Source: Oscillatoria salina IIICB1
GTDB taxonomy: Bacteria > Cyanobacteriota > Cyanobacteriia > Cyanobacteriales > SIO1D9
Assembly (NCBI RefSeq): GCF_020144665.1
Contig: NZ_JAAHBQ010000045.1
Location: 1 to 53,870 of the forward strand
Direction of reading: 5' to 3'
DNA: 53,870 nucleotides
The position numbers and the translations under genes were made by a program. Of this stretch, positions 9,098 through 17,581 are shown one piece after another; within the stretch, counting starts at the first letter, position 1, and each line of letters opens with the position of its first letter. The notes beneath the pieces were generated by a model, which made no database searches, had not been told where the DNA came from, and worked only from the letters and a program-made list of their open reading frames with translations.

Positions 9098-9910
9098 TTA
9101 GACAAAAACTCGGTGTTGTAAAGAGGGCATTTGCTGGCGAACTTGTTTGAGTCGTTGAGGATTAATTTCGGCGATCGCTACTCCGGGCTTTTCTCCCCCA
9201 TCGGCTAAAATTACTCCCCAAGGATCGACGATCGCCGCATGACCGTGGGATTGGCGCAGTTCGTAATGTCGCCCGGTTTGGGCTGGAGCAATTACATAGC
9301 AAGTGTTTTCAATTGCTCTGGCTTGAAGTAACACTTGCCAGTGATCTTTTCCTGTATAAGCGGTAAATGCCGCCGGAACGAACAAAACGTCAGCACCTTT
9401 ACTGGAAAGGTGGCGGTAAAGTTCTGGGAAACGAACGTCGTAGCAAACAGATAAGCCTAAATTACCTAGTTGTTCTGTGAAGCAGACTGGTGGTAATTGC
9501 GTCCCTGCTACTACTGTTTGTGATTCTCTGTAGGTGTTACCGTCGGGTAAGTTGACGTCAAAGAGATGGACTTTTTGGTAACGAGCAAGTTCGGTTCCGC
9601 TAGGATCGATTAAAACAGCCGTATTGGCAACTCTGGTACTGTCTACAGGTACGGGAAAGCCACCACCAACAATTGTGACTTGGTAGCGTTGTGCCATCGT
9701 TTTTAGGAATTTTTCGCTTTTTTCAGCGATCGCTGCGGCTTGAGCGATTTTGTCTGATTCTTTGCCCAAAAATGAGAAGTTTTCCGGTAAAGTTACTAAC
9801 TCTGCACCGCGATGGATGGCAAGTTCGATGAGTTCTTCTGCCTCGACTAAGTTTTTTTCGAGGTCAGGTTTACTGGTCATTTGGAGCGCGGCGGCGAGGT
9901 AGGTTTTCAT
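9098..9910 (-). CDS. Nitrilase-superfamily carbon-nitrogen hydrolase (Nit1-like amidase)
   Basis: 270 residues with the catalytic triad surroundings of the nitrilase superfamily: Glu in TLPENFSFLG near residue 43, Lys in RYQKVHLFDVNLPDG near 113 and Cys in LGLSVCYDVRFPELYR near 154. The KVHLFDVxxPDG form resembles the Nit1/NitFhit branch, whose members hydrolyse deaminated glutathione as metabolite repair. Omega-amidase (Nit2-type) activity is the main alternative. Convergent with the aldolase gene; ATG start. Confidence 0.83.
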   Translation of the reverse strand: MKTYLAAALQMTSKPDLEKNLVEAEELIELAIHRGAELVTLPENFSFLGKESDKIAQAAAIAEKSEKFLKTMAQRYQVTIVGGGFPVPVDSTRVANTAVLIDPSGTELARYQKVHLFDVNLPDGNTYRESQTVVAGTQLPPVCFTEQLGNLGLSVCYDVRFPELYRHLSSKGADVLFVPAAFTAYTGKDHWQVLLQARAIENTCYVIAPAQTGRHYELRQSHGHAAIVDPWGVILADGGEKPGVAIAEINPQRLKQVRQQMPSLQHRVFV

Positions 9911-10532
9911 TAATGCAGTTCAATTGACTTAGTACAAATTAATAAGATAGCTGTGCAAGTTGCAATTCGCTATATTTGATATTTTGCCAATAATCTGACC
10001 TGCTTTGTGACATACTCCGATAAAGATTACGATCTAAGCTTCTCACTAATTCCAGTTATTGCTCTGGATACATTGCAAGCTTGATTAACGACATCTGTTT
10101 GCTTTTTTCTTTTCCGCGATCTTACTCTTGACTAAATTTCTCTTTTGTGTATTTAGGGTTTAGCGATGGTTATTTTCTTTTCCTCGCGATCGCAGTTATC
10201 AATATAGCAACAAGTTATTAAGTTAAGTTAAATTATCCACGATGCTTATCTCTTTGAAAATCGATGAATCGCTTAATTTCCACCGCAAGCTAGAGGAGAA
10301 AAACAATTAAAACTGTTATAAGTGAATAATTTTCCTTCTAAAAGGAAAATTTAATGACTAAATCAGGCAACTAATCTCAGTAAAAACCCTGAAAAAAAAT
10401 CTTCCTCCACTCGACAGATTCCTTTAGACAGATACAAGGCGATCGCACATTGTTTAACATACATACGTGAACAATCCTAAAGGAAATTCTTAATTAAATT
10501 TTTGGTTTTAGCTAATCAGGAGGAGTAATTCA
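9911..10532. other. 622-bp spacer, AT-rich, with one perfect hairpin
   Basis: No coding frame that I can support. It contains two HIP1-like sites and the 10-bp inverted repeat listed separately. It presumably carries the promoters of the divergent nitrilase-family gene and the small gene at 10533. Confidence 0.6.
10328..10351. promoter_or_regulatory. Perfect 10-bp inverted repeat upstream of the small-protein gene
   Basis: AATTTTCCTT (10328-10337) and AAGGAAAATT (10342-10351) flank a CTAA loop. It lies about 180 bases before the ATG at 10533. The perfect symmetry suits an operator or an RNA hairpin in a long leader; there is no T-run. Confidence 0.4.
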
Positions 10533-10829
10533 ATGGGTGCAATGCACAAAATCGTTAAACAAGCAATTACAAGCGGATTTTTGAGCATCGAAGCCGAAAA
10601 TCAACTACGGCAGTTGTTAAGAAATAAATACGATCGCGAAGACTTTACCGCCTTCATGACTTTACAGGCAGAAGCAATGGAAGGTAGAGTAAAACAAGAA
10701 TCCAGACAATTAGTGCGGAGTAAGGCGCTAGAAAATCAAGACCAGAACTTAAAAAGAGAATCGCGAGAACCAGCGATCGCTCAGGGAAACAATTTTCAGC
10801 CCACGAGTAGAATGGCGATCGCCTCTTAA
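10533..10829 (+). CDS. Small conserved cyanobacterial protein, paralogue of the gene at 6143
   Basis: 98 residues. The first ~65 residues (VKQAITSGFLSIEAENQLRQLL, then KYDREDFTAFMTLQAEAMEGRVKQESR) form a helical domain shared with the 67-residue product at 6143-6346. The last ~30 residues are charged and low in conservation. A very good ribosome-binding site, AGGAGGAG at 10518-10525, precedes the ATG. Its last 33 bases, including the TAA, are part of a 193-bp tandem duplication that also carries the 3' end of cdd. Function unknown. Confidence 0.75.
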   Translation: MGAMHKIVKQAITSGFLSIEAENQLRQLLRNKYDREDFTAFMTLQAEAMEGRVKQESRQLVRSKALENQDQNLKRESREPAIAQGNNFQPTSRMAIAS

Positions 10830-10989
10830 TCATTTCAATCGCGAGCAAAATTCTGACTCCAGGAAAATCCTTCTGGCAACAATTCTCTAGCCAAAACTTC
10901 TTTAATTCTTTCTCGCCCCGGAAAGATAACTACAGCATCAGCACCAAACTCATAAATAAACTGTCTGCAAGCACCGCAGGGAGAACAAT
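10797..10989. repeat. 193-bp direct tandem repeat, copy 1
   Basis: Begins CAGCCCACGAGTA and runs through the 3' end of the small gene, a short spacer and the last ~154 bases of a cytidine deaminase reading frame (minus strand). It is followed at once by copy 2 at a period of 193. I see one mismatch near the left end (G at 10810 against A at 11003); the rest appears identical. This copy holds the true end of the small gene. Confidence 0.92.
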
Positions 10990-11041
10990 CAGCCCACGAG
11001 TAAAATGGCGATCGCCTCTTAATCATTTCAATCGCGAGCAA
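10835..11041 (-). pseudogene. Duplicated C-terminal fragment of cytidine deaminase
   Basis: A 68-codon frame whose last ~50 residues (CSPCGACRQFIYEF to FSWSQNFARD) are identical to the C terminus of the intact deaminase just upstream on the minus strand. Its first ~18 residues are junction sequence created by the duplication. It lacks the first zinc-binding motif, so it cannot be an active enzyme. It is a by-product of the 193-bp tandem duplication; whether it is translated is unknown. Confidence 0.85.
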
Positions 11042-11182
11042 AATTCTGACTCCAGGAAAATCCTTCTGGCAACAATTCTCTAGCCAAAACTTCTTTAATT
11101 CTTTCTCGCCCCGGAAAGATAACTACAGCATCAGCACCAAACTCATAAATAAACTGTCTGCAAGCACCGCAGGGAGAACAAA
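10990..11182. repeat. 193-bp direct tandem repeat, copy 2
   Basis: Second copy, starting CAGCCCACGAGTA at 10990; similarity ends at the GAGAACAA near 11181, after which intact cdd sequence continues. This copy holds the true 3' end of cdd and a displaced copy of the last bases of the small gene. Confidence 0.92.
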
Positions 11183-11444
11183 AAGTAACGGGAGCGATCG
11201 CGATCGCCCGAATTCTCATCAGATCTCCTCCTTCTTTCGTTACAGCCGAGACAATCGCCGTGCGTTCAGCACAAATTGTCATCCCATAAGAGCTATTCTC
11301 TACATTACAGCCAACAAAAATATTACCCATTTCAGTTAAAACTGCTGCACCTACTCGAAAACCGGAATAAGGTGCATAAGCTTTAGCTGTAACAGTTTTA
11401 GCTGCTGCAATTAACTCTACTTTCTCTTCTTCAGAAAGATTCAT
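11028..11444 (-). CDS. cdd: Cytidine deaminase
   Basis: 138 residues with both zinc motifs of the cytidine deaminase family: CAERTAIVSAV near residue 57 (Cys ligand and catalytic Glu) and PCGACRQFIYEF near 91 (two Cys ligands). NVENSSYG, which binds the ribose, is present. It hydrolyses cytidine and deoxycytidine to uridine nucleosides in pyrimidine salvage. The protein is complete; its last ~50 codons are duplicated just downstream by the 193-bp tandem repeat. ATG start. Confidence 0.94.
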   Translation of the reverse strand: MNLSEEEKVELIAAAKTVTAKAYAPYSGFRVGAAVLTEMGNIFVGCNVENSSYGMTICAERTAIVSAVTKEGGDLMRIRAIAIAPVTFCSPCGACRQFIYEFGADAVVIFPGRERIKEVLARELLPEGFSWSQNFARD

Positions 11445-11793
11445 TCCAGTTAATAGTTACCAATCACCAGTCCCCAATTAATTCCTCCTTCCTCCTTGTT
11501 TCCCAATCCCTAATCCGCAGTCAGTCAACAGTGAACAGTGAACAGTTACCAGTTTACCCTCGAATCTGTGGTTCTTCTAATTCCATCTTCTTTAATCTCT
11601 GTGATTGGCAATCCCCACTGTTCACTGATTATTGATAACTACTAACTGAAATCCCCAATCTCTAAAACTCGACAAAAGAGTAACTAATCAAATATCATGA
11701 TAGATCGCGTGTCTAAAGTCCTGCTCGGACCAGGTTGAGACATGACAAACGCCGAAATTCGGCTACCTGTACGGCAACTAAAAGGAAAATCTC
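11445..11793. other. 349-bp spacer with low-complexity tract and rplU leader
   Basis: The first part is C/T-rich, with CCCAATCCCTAATCC-type runs and the short direct repeat AGTGAACAGTGAACAGT at about 11530-11546. This is the same spacer style as before topA. The last ~80 bases are a structured leader, listed separately. Confidence 0.6.
11718..11769 (+). promoter_or_regulatory. Candidate structured leader of the rplU-rpmA mRNA
   Basis: Hairpin 1 is GTCC (11718-11721)/GGAC (11727-11730). Hairpin 2 nests GCCGA/TCGGC (11751-11763) inside CAGGT (11731-11735)/ACCTG (11765-11769). It ends 24 bases before the L21 start. Ribosomal-protein leaders often bind the product for autoregulation; that role here is inferred from position and structure only. 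Confidence 0.4.
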
Positions 11794-12177
11794 ATGACTT
11801 ATGCAATTATTGAAACTGGGGGCAAGCAACTTAAAGTTGAACCCGGTCGCTTTTATGACATCGAACTGCTACCTATAGCAGAAGACGAAAATCATACCAT
11901 CGAAAAAGTTTTACTGGTAAATAACGATGGCGAAATCAGTATCGGTCAGCCTTTCATTGAAGGTGCAACTGTAGAAGGTACGGTAATGCGACACTTGCGC
12001 GGTCGTAAAGTCATCGTTTATAAAATGAAACCGAAAAAGAAAACTCGGAAAAAGCGAGGACATCGCCAAGAATTAACTCGCTTGATGATTAACTCGATTA
12101 ATCTTAATGGTACGGTAATAGCGGCTGCTAGCGAGTCAGCAGAAGCAACTCCTGCTGAGTCTACTGCTTCTGAATAA
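11794..12177 (+). CDS. rplU: 50S ribosomal protein L21
   Basis: 127 residues starting [18 protein letters not shown], the standard L21 N terminus, with the basic [16 protein letters not shown] segment that binds 23S rRNA at about residues 78-93. The ~25-residue acidic, Ala/Ser/Glu-rich C-terminal tail lies beyond the core domain. It is first in a two-gene operon with rpmA (59-bp gap). Confidence 0.97.
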   Translation: MTYAIIETGGKQLKVEPGRFYDIELLPIAEDENHTIEKVLLVNNDGEISIGQPFIEGATVEGTVMRHLRGRKVIVYKMKPKKKTRKKRGHRQELTRLMINSINLNGTVIAAASESAEATPAESTASE

Positions 12178-12236
12178 AATAAAAATAAGAAAGAGTTACA
12201 TTCTCAGTAAAACTATCAAGGAAAAAAGAGGAAATT

Positions 12237-12515
12237 ATGGCTCATAAGAAAGGAACTGGTAGTACGCGTAACGGTCGCGACTCTAATGCGAAACGGTTGG
12301 GAGTTAAACGTTATGGCGGTCAAGTAGTTCGTGCGGGTAATATTTTAGTACGTCAGCGCGGGACTAAGTTTCACCCGGGAAATAATGTCGGTCGCGGTAA
12401 TGATGATACTTTGTTTGCTTTGATCGATGGAATCGTAACTTTTGAAAGAAAGGGTAGAAGCCGTAAGAAAGTCAGCGTTTATACCGCAGATGAGTTACAA
12501 GCTATGCAAGCTTAG
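12237..12515 (+). CDS. rpmA: 50S ribosomal protein L27
   Basis: 92 residues starting [20 protein letters not shown], the invariant L27 start; the N-terminal tail reaches the peptidyl-transferase centre. [14 protein letters not shown] and RKKVSVY complete the family pattern. GAGGAAATT precedes the ATG. Cotranscribed with rplU and closed by a strong terminator. Confidence 0.97.
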   Translation: MAHKKGTGSTRNGRDSNAKRLGVKRYGGQVVRAGNILVRQRGTKFHPGNNVGRGNDDTLFALIDGIVTFERKGRSRKKVSVYTADELQAMQA

Positions 12516-12535
12516 TTTGTTGAGCTAGTCAAGTT

Positions 12536-12571
12536 ACAGGTATCCTTCTGGGGATGCCTGTTATTTTTTTT
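12536..12571 (+). terminator. Rho-independent terminator of rplU-rpmA
   Basis: A 10-bp stem, ACAGGTATCC (12536-12545) with GGATGCCTGT (12552-12561), has one G-U pair and a 6-base loop. It is followed by TTATTTTTTTTT-like sequence. Confidence 0.9.
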
Positions 12572-12672
12572 TGCTAGTAACCAAACATTACAATTCTGGT
12601 GTGAGGATGCAGCGATCGCTCTACACTATTTTGAGATGTCAAATTAAGAAAATTCGTTTTTAACAACAAAGT

Positions 12673-13653
12673 ATGTTTCCCATTCATCGCCCCCGCCGTC
12701 TACGTCAAAGTGATTCTCTGCGCCGTATGGTGCGCGAAAATATCTTGACTGCTAATGATTTGATTTATCCCCTTTTTGCTGTACCAGGGGAAAGCATCGC
12801 CGAAGAAGTTAAATCGATGCCTGGGGTTTATCAGTTATCGATAGATAAAATTGTTGAGGAAGCCAAGGAAGTCTACGATTTGGGGATTCCGGCGATTATT
12901 CTCTTTGGTATTCCAGAAAATAAGGATACTGAAGCGACTGGTGCTTGGCACGATTGTGGTATTGTCCAAAAAGCTGCCACTGCGGTTAAGGAAGCAGTAC
13001 CGGATTTGGTCGTTGTTGCTGATACTTGTTTGTGTGAGTATACCGATCACGGTCACTGTGGTTATTTGCAAGTAGGCGATTTGACAGGTAGAGTTTTAAA
13101 CGATCCGACGCTGGAGTTGCTGAAAAAAACTGCTGTTTCTCAAGCTAAGGCTGGTGCAGATATTATCGCGCCTTCGGGAATGATGGATGGTTTTGTGCAA
13201 GCTATTCGCGAAGGTTTGGATGAGGCTGGCTTTGAGAATACACCGATTTTGTCTTATGCTGCTAAATATGCTTCTGCTTATTATGGACCTTTTCGCGATG
13301 CGGCTGATTCCGCGCCTCAATTTGGATCTCGCCGCACTTATCAAATGGACCCGGCTAATGGTACAGAAGCACTTAAGGAAGTTGCCCTGGATATTGCTGA
13401 GGGGGCTGATATGTTAATGGTTAAACCAGCTTTGGCTTATATGGATATTATTTGGCGCGTTAAGGAAATAACTAATTTGCCTGTCGCTGCTTACAATGTT
13501 TCTGGTGAGTATTCGATGATTAAAGCTGCTGCCCTCAATGGCTGGGTTGACGAAGAAAAAATTGTTTTGGAAACTTTGACTAGTTTTAAACGCGCTGGTG
13601 CCGATTTAATCTTGACATATCACGCGAAAGATGCTGTGCGTTGGTTGTCATAA
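12673..13653 (+). CDS. hemB: Delta-aminolevulinic acid dehydratase (porphobilinogen synthase)
   Basis: 326 residues, the usual HemB length. The metal-site region [17 protein letters not shown] lies near residue 116. The catalytic lysines are in [15 protein letters not shown] near 195 and [11 protein letters not shown] near 249. The enzyme condenses two 5-aminolevulinate molecules to porphobilinogen, the early common step of chlorophyll, haem and bilin synthesis. Monocistronic with its own terminator. ATG start. Confidence 0.96.
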   Translation: MFPIHRPRRLRQSDSLRRMVRENILTANDLIYPLFAVPGESIAEEVKSMPGVYQLSIDKIVEEAKEVYDLGIPAIILFGIPENKDTEATGAWHDCGIVQKAATAVKEAVPDLVVVADTCLCEYTDHGHCGYLQVGDLTGRVLNDPTLELLKKTAVSQAKAGADIIAPSGMMDGFVQAIREGLDEAGFENTPILSYAAKYASAYYGPFRDAADSAPQFGSRRTYQMDPANGTEALKEVALDIAEGADMLMVKPALAYMDIIWRVKEITNLPVAAYNVSGEYSMIKAAALNGWVDEEKIVLETLTSFKRAGADLILTYHAKDAVRWLS

Positions 13654-13676
13654 TTAATTAAGCTTTTCGGTTTACT

Positions 13677-13705
13677 GGGGTGGGGAATCTCCACCCCGAT
13701 TTTTA
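13677..13705 (+). terminator. Rho-independent terminator of hemB
   Basis: GGGGTGG (13677-13683) pairs with CCACCCC (13691-13697) over a 7-base loop, followed by GATTTTTA. Confidence 0.85.
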
Positions 13706-13934
13706 TGTCAACAAATGCAGACAAAATCAACGGTAAAACTATTGCAACTTCTGTCAAGATCGTTACAATTAAAAATTGTAAGCCACGACTGTGTAGAAAT
13801 ATTAAGGGAAAAAACAGTCTCGATAAGTAGTTAGAAGCAAAGCGCTCGAAGCTAGGAGCTAACTGAGAAAGGCAAAAATTTTTTCACCTGAAAAAACACA
13901 GTAAGTAAGCGAAAAAAATTAGGAATTGCTCGTA

Positions 13935-14414
13935 ATGGATTGCAGTAACATTTTATTTTGTGCTGACAAGACAAAGACCGACTATAAGCAACTGCAAGCA
14001 CTGTTTAAATTAAGTGCTTTTTGGGCAGTAGAGCGAACAAGAGAAGAATGGGAAATCGCGATCGCCAATAGCGATCCAGTAATTAATGTTTGGGATGGAG
14101 AGCGACTGATTGGATTTGCCCGAGCTACCTCAGACTGCATTTTCCGCGCTACAATTTGGGATGTAGTTGTTCATCCAGAGTATCGCGGCGTTGGTTTAGG
14201 TCGCAAATTAGTCGAAAGTGTTTTAAGTCATCCTCGCTTAAATCGAGTCGAGCGAGTTTACTTAATGACTACTCACAAACAAAGCTTTTACCAGCGAATT
14301 GGTTTTCAAGAAAATAGCAGCACGACAATGGTGCTTTATAACAATGTTAATCAGCCAATTCCCGTGCTACAGCAGCAGCATCAGCAAGAGAAAGCGAACA
14401 CAGTAGCCGTGTAA
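13935..14414 (+). CDS. GNAT family N-acetyltransferase
   Basis: 159 residues from the ATG at 13935, chosen over an in-frame TTG nine bases upstream because AGGA at 13921-13924 is better spaced for it. The acetyl-CoA loop motif VVHPEYRGVGLGRKLVESVL (R-x-x-G-x-G) sits near residues 80-99, preceded by the W-D-V-V strand. The acceptor is unknown. The 3' end overlaps the convergent kinase-like gene by 68 bp, so its Gln-rich tail is encoded opposite that gene's C terminus. Confidence 0.84.
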   Translation: MDCSNILFCADKTKTDYKQLQALFKLSAFWAVERTREEWEIAIANSDPVINVWDGERLIGFARATSDCIFRATIWDVVVHPEYRGVGLGRKLVESVLSHPRLNRVERVYLMTTHKQSFYQRIGFQENSSTTMVLYNNVNQPIPVLQQQHQQEKANTVAV

Positions 14415-15174
14415 GCGGTTGAGAGTTTTCTTCCAGAGAAACAGGGACAACCTCAAGTTTTCCTCCGATTAATTCGATTAAGCTTTGAGCTAGCCAAAGC
14501 TTCATTCCGGGTGAAGGAAGAGATTTTGCTTGGGGATTTTTAGCTGATTCTGGTGTAACTGGAGTTACGGGTTGTTGGAGCAAGTCTGCGGCTTCACTCC
14601 AAATAGTAGTTGGAGAGTGGATATCGAGGTAGATTTGTGCTGTATTTGTCGTAGGATTACTCTCAGCAGAGAGAGCAATTGTCCCTTCATCCATTTTGGC
14701 GATCGCCGTATCGACTAACATGGTTAAGGATTGTTGTAAGCGGCGGAAATCAGCCAGGACATAAACTTTTTCTGAAGGTAGAGTTAGATTAAGTCTCAAG
14801 CTACGGTTAGCTGCTGGCAGCAGCATCAAAGTTTCCACTTCATTTAATACTTGTACCAACTGTACGGGTTTAATATCTGCGGGATTTGAGCCATATTCAG
14901 TTTTCGAGACATTAACAATTTCATCTAACAAGTTTAAAAGTTTCAGGGCAGATTGATGAGCTTGAGCGACAAATTCCCGTTCTTCTTCCGGAGAATCGCA
15001 TAAATCTGACAAAATTAATTGATGAAGCCCAATTAAGCTATTGAGAGGCGATCGCAACTCGTGAGAAGTTCTTGCGAGAAAACCTCCTTTGAATTCACTC
15101 ATTTGAGCAGCTAGATAGTAAGCTAGCCGAGTTTGCTTGAGTTCCTCTTTCAACGCTTCAATCTCATTCATCAA
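14347..15174 (-). CDS. Histidine kinase-like protein with degenerate ATP-binding domain
   Basis: 275 residues. A short N-terminal coiled coil leads to an intact dimerisation/H-box, TSHELRSPLNSLIG (His38). The ATPase half is eroded: the N-box reads LTMLVDTAIAK where kinases have an Asn, no DxGxG G1 box is visible, and the glycine lid reads SPGMKLWLAQSLIELIGGKLEV instead of a GxGLGL form. It may be a phosphotransfer or scaffold protein, or depend on a partner kinase. No sensor domain or membrane span is seen and no response regulator is adjacent. The gene overlaps the GNAT gene tail to tail. Confidence 0.78.
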   Translation of the reverse strand: MMNEIEALKEELKQTRLAYYLAAQMSEFKGGFLARTSHELRSPLNSLIGLHQLILSDLCDSPEEEREFVAQAHQSALKLLNLLDEIVNVSKTEYGSNPADIKPVQLVQVLNEVETLMLLPAANRSLRLNLTLPSEKVYVLADFRRLQQSLTMLVDTAIAKMDEGTIALSAESNPTTNTAQIYLDIHSPTTIWSEAADLLQQPVTPVTPESAKNPQAKSLPSPGMKLWLAQSLIELIGGKLEVVPVSLEENSQPLTRLLCSLSLADAAAVARELAD

Positions 15175-15419
15175 TCTCGATCCTGGTGACAGCTTATTTT
15201 GATTTTATCGAAGAATGGGATAGTTTGGTTTCTAGTCAGGGTGTCAGGGTTTTAGCACTCGAACCAGAAATTATAACTTTTTGTTTTTAGGGATTTGTTT
15301 TTAGCGATCGCTGCTCTTGCAAACAGAATCTCCCCCCTTAAAGGAGGGAGAGAGTCAAACTTAAGGTTTTAGTTTCTCAACTGAATTTTTTCGGGGAATA
15401 AAGCCCCAAAAAAGAACAA

Positions 15420-16982
15420 TCAATCTTGTTCTACTGGAGTTACAACTGATACCTGAGTAACAGAAGAATTAATCGCACTAGATTGCAAAATTGGTGTAGT
15501 AGTCACCGATTTTGTTGCCAAAGTAAAGAGTGGATTAGATAAAATTCCCGCTAAGGAAGTCGCTACCACCGTGAGAACTAAACCGACTTGCAAAGGACGC
15601 ATTCCCGGTAAATTCCAGCGAATTTCAGGATAATTTTTCACAGTGTCAGACATTTCTTGCGGTTCTTTAACCACCATCATTTTGACAACGCGAATGTAAT
15701 AGTAAATCGAAACCACACTGGTAATTAAACCGAGCAAAACTAAACCATAAAGTCCTGCTTGCCAGCCAGCCCAGAACAGATAAATCTTGCCAAAAAATCC
15801 TGCTAAAGGAGGGATTCCACCTAAAGAAAGTAAGCAAATACTTAAGCCGAGAGTTAGCAGAGGGTCTTTTTGATACAAACCCGCATATTCGCTAATTCGG
15901 TCGGTTCCAGTACGCAGAGAGAAGAGAATGACACAAGTAAAAGCGCCCAAATTCATAAACAGGTAAATCAGCAGATAAAAAATCGTGCTGGAATAGCCTG
16001 CATCAGTACCTGCAATTAAACCGATCGTCACAAAACCAGCTTGACCGATTGAAGAATAGGCTAACATTCGTTTCATGCTGCTTTGAGCAAGAGCAACGAC
16101 ATTACCCAAAATCATACTCAGGACTGCCAAGGCGCTAAAAATAAAGTGCCATTCTTCACTGACACCAGCAAAAGCCACAACTAAGAGGCGAATTGCCAAA
16201 GCAAAACCAGCAGCTTTAGAACCCACAGAAAGGAAAGCCACTACCGGAGTCGGCGAACCTTCATAAACATCAGGAGTCCATTGGTGAAAAGGTACAGCCG
16301 AGATTTTAAAAGCAATCCCCGCGATCGCAAAAACCAAAGCAACTGCCAATCCTAAATCTGTACCTTCAACTCGCGCCATTCCCGCAGCGATCGCACTGAG
16401 AATCGTTTGTCCGCCAGACAAACCGTAAAGCAGAGAAACACCATAGAGAAAAATCGCCGAAGAAGAAGCCCCAATTAACAGATATTTCAGCGCCGCTTCG
16501 TTAGAACGAGGATCGCGCTTCATATAACCTGTCATCAGGTAAGAAGAGATCGACAGCGTTTCCAGGGAGATAAAAATTGTTACCAAATCATTCGCCCCAG
16601 ACAAAAACATTCCTCCGAGCGTCGCCGCCAGCATAATCGCGATAAACTCGGCTAAAGAAGTACCAGATTGTTCTACATAGCGAATTGACATCAAGATTGT
16701 CACCGCCGTTGACAGAACAACGATCGCGCGGAAAACAATACTGAGATTGTCACTATTAAAGCTACCTAGAAAACCAAGCGGCTGAGGATTGTTCCATTGA
16801 AAATAAAGTGCTACAACCGAGACAAGAATTCCCGCGATCGCTGCATAAGGCAGCCAACGCGCCGAATTCCGTCCCAGAATCAAATCTCCCACCAAGACCA
16901 CCAATAAAGTGATAATGATGATTCCTTCGGGTAAAATTGTCCCAGCATTAAGCTGAGTAGCGACATTGCTAGCAAAGTCCAT
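15420..16982 (-). CDS. ndhB: NAD(P)H-quinone oxidoreductase subunit 2 (NDH-1 subunit N)
   Basis: 520 residues, as expected for cyanobacterial NdhB, with about 14 hydrophobic segments. The antiporter-like core is clear: [66 protein letters not shown] and [17 protein letters not shown], with conserved membrane Lys and Glu residues. It is a proton-translocating membrane-arm subunit of thylakoid NDH-1, used for respiration, cyclic electron flow and CO2 uptake. Monocistronic; divergent from topA across a 599-bp spacer. Confidence 0.96.
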   Translation of the reverse strand: MDFASNVATQLNAGTILPEGIIIITLLVVLVGDLILGRNSARWLPYAAIAGILVSVVALYFQWNNPQPLGFLGSFNSDNLSIVFRAIVVLSTAVTILMSIRYVEQSGTSLAEFIAIMLAATLGGMFLSGANDLVTIFISLETLSISSYLMTGYMKRDPRSNEAALKYLLIGASSSAIFLYGVSLLYGLSGGQTILSAIAAGMARVEGTDLGLAVALVFAIAGIAFKISAVPFHQWTPDVYEGSPTPVVAFLSVGSKAAGFALAIRLLVVAFAGVSEEWHFIFSALAVLSMILGNVVALAQSSMKRMLAYSSIGQAGFVTIGLIAGTDAGYSSTIFYLLIYLFMNLGAFTCVILFSLRTGTDRISEYAGLYQKDPLLTLGLSICLLSLGGIPPLAGFFGKIYLFWAGWQAGLYGLVLLGLITSVVSIYYYIRVVKMMVVKEPQEMSDTVKNYPEIRWNLPGMRPLQVGLVLTVVATSLAGILSNPLFTLATKSVTTTPILQSSAINSSVTQVSVVTPVEQD

Positions 16983-17581
16983 ATTTGATAAGTTGAACCC
17001 CTTCAGTCACAATCCAAACTCAAGACTGGGTAGGGTTAACCTCAGCCCTGATTAGCAAATCTTAACGAAAAGCAATACATTTGGATTGTAACGTGCAATC
17101 TGCCTCGAATCTCAATCGCGATCGGGATTTTCTGCTCGACAGTTTGGCAAATTAGCAGTAATTATCGTTATTGTGGACAGTATTAACTGTGCGATCGCCG
17201 AATGGGGACTGGAAACTGGTGAGGTGGGGACTGGTGATTGGGGACTGGTGAGGTGGGGACTGGTGAGGTGGGGACTGGGGATTGGGGACTGGTGAGTTGG
17301 TTCAGTTATTGGTGAACAGTTCTCAAGTTCTCAGTTTATCTCTCAATTCCTCCTTATCCCCCTTGTCTCCCTCGTCTCCCTTGTCTCCCTTATCTCCCTT
17401 GTCTCCCTTATCTCCCAATCCCTAATCCCTAATCCCTAATCCCTAATCCCCAATCCCTAATCCCCAATCCCCAATCCCTAATCCCCAATCCCTATTAGCT
17501 ATAACAGAAGTAATCGTTCCCTAAATCATTTAGGCGTGCAAATACCACTAATTGCTATTTTTCCTAGAAAGATCAACTCCT
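16983..17581. repeat. ndhB-topA divergent spacer with three low-complexity blocks
   Basis: After ~220 bases of ordinary AT-rich promoter sequence come three blocks. At 17203-17297 there are G-rich repeats of GGGGACTGGTGA type. At 17345-17417 there is a 9-bp TCTCCCTTG-like repeat. At 17416-17493 there is a 7-bp CCCTAAT/CCCCAAT repeat. Reading the minus strand, the last block is a run of TTAGGGA. The blocks end about 90 bases before topA. No gene is present. Confidence 0.85.

Noticed and set aside
17203-17493. Possible replication origin from the repeat-rich spacer
   Set aside because: No DnaA-box cluster could be seen and no dnaA, dnaN or gyrase gene is near; low-complexity spacers of the same kind occur elsewhere in the window.
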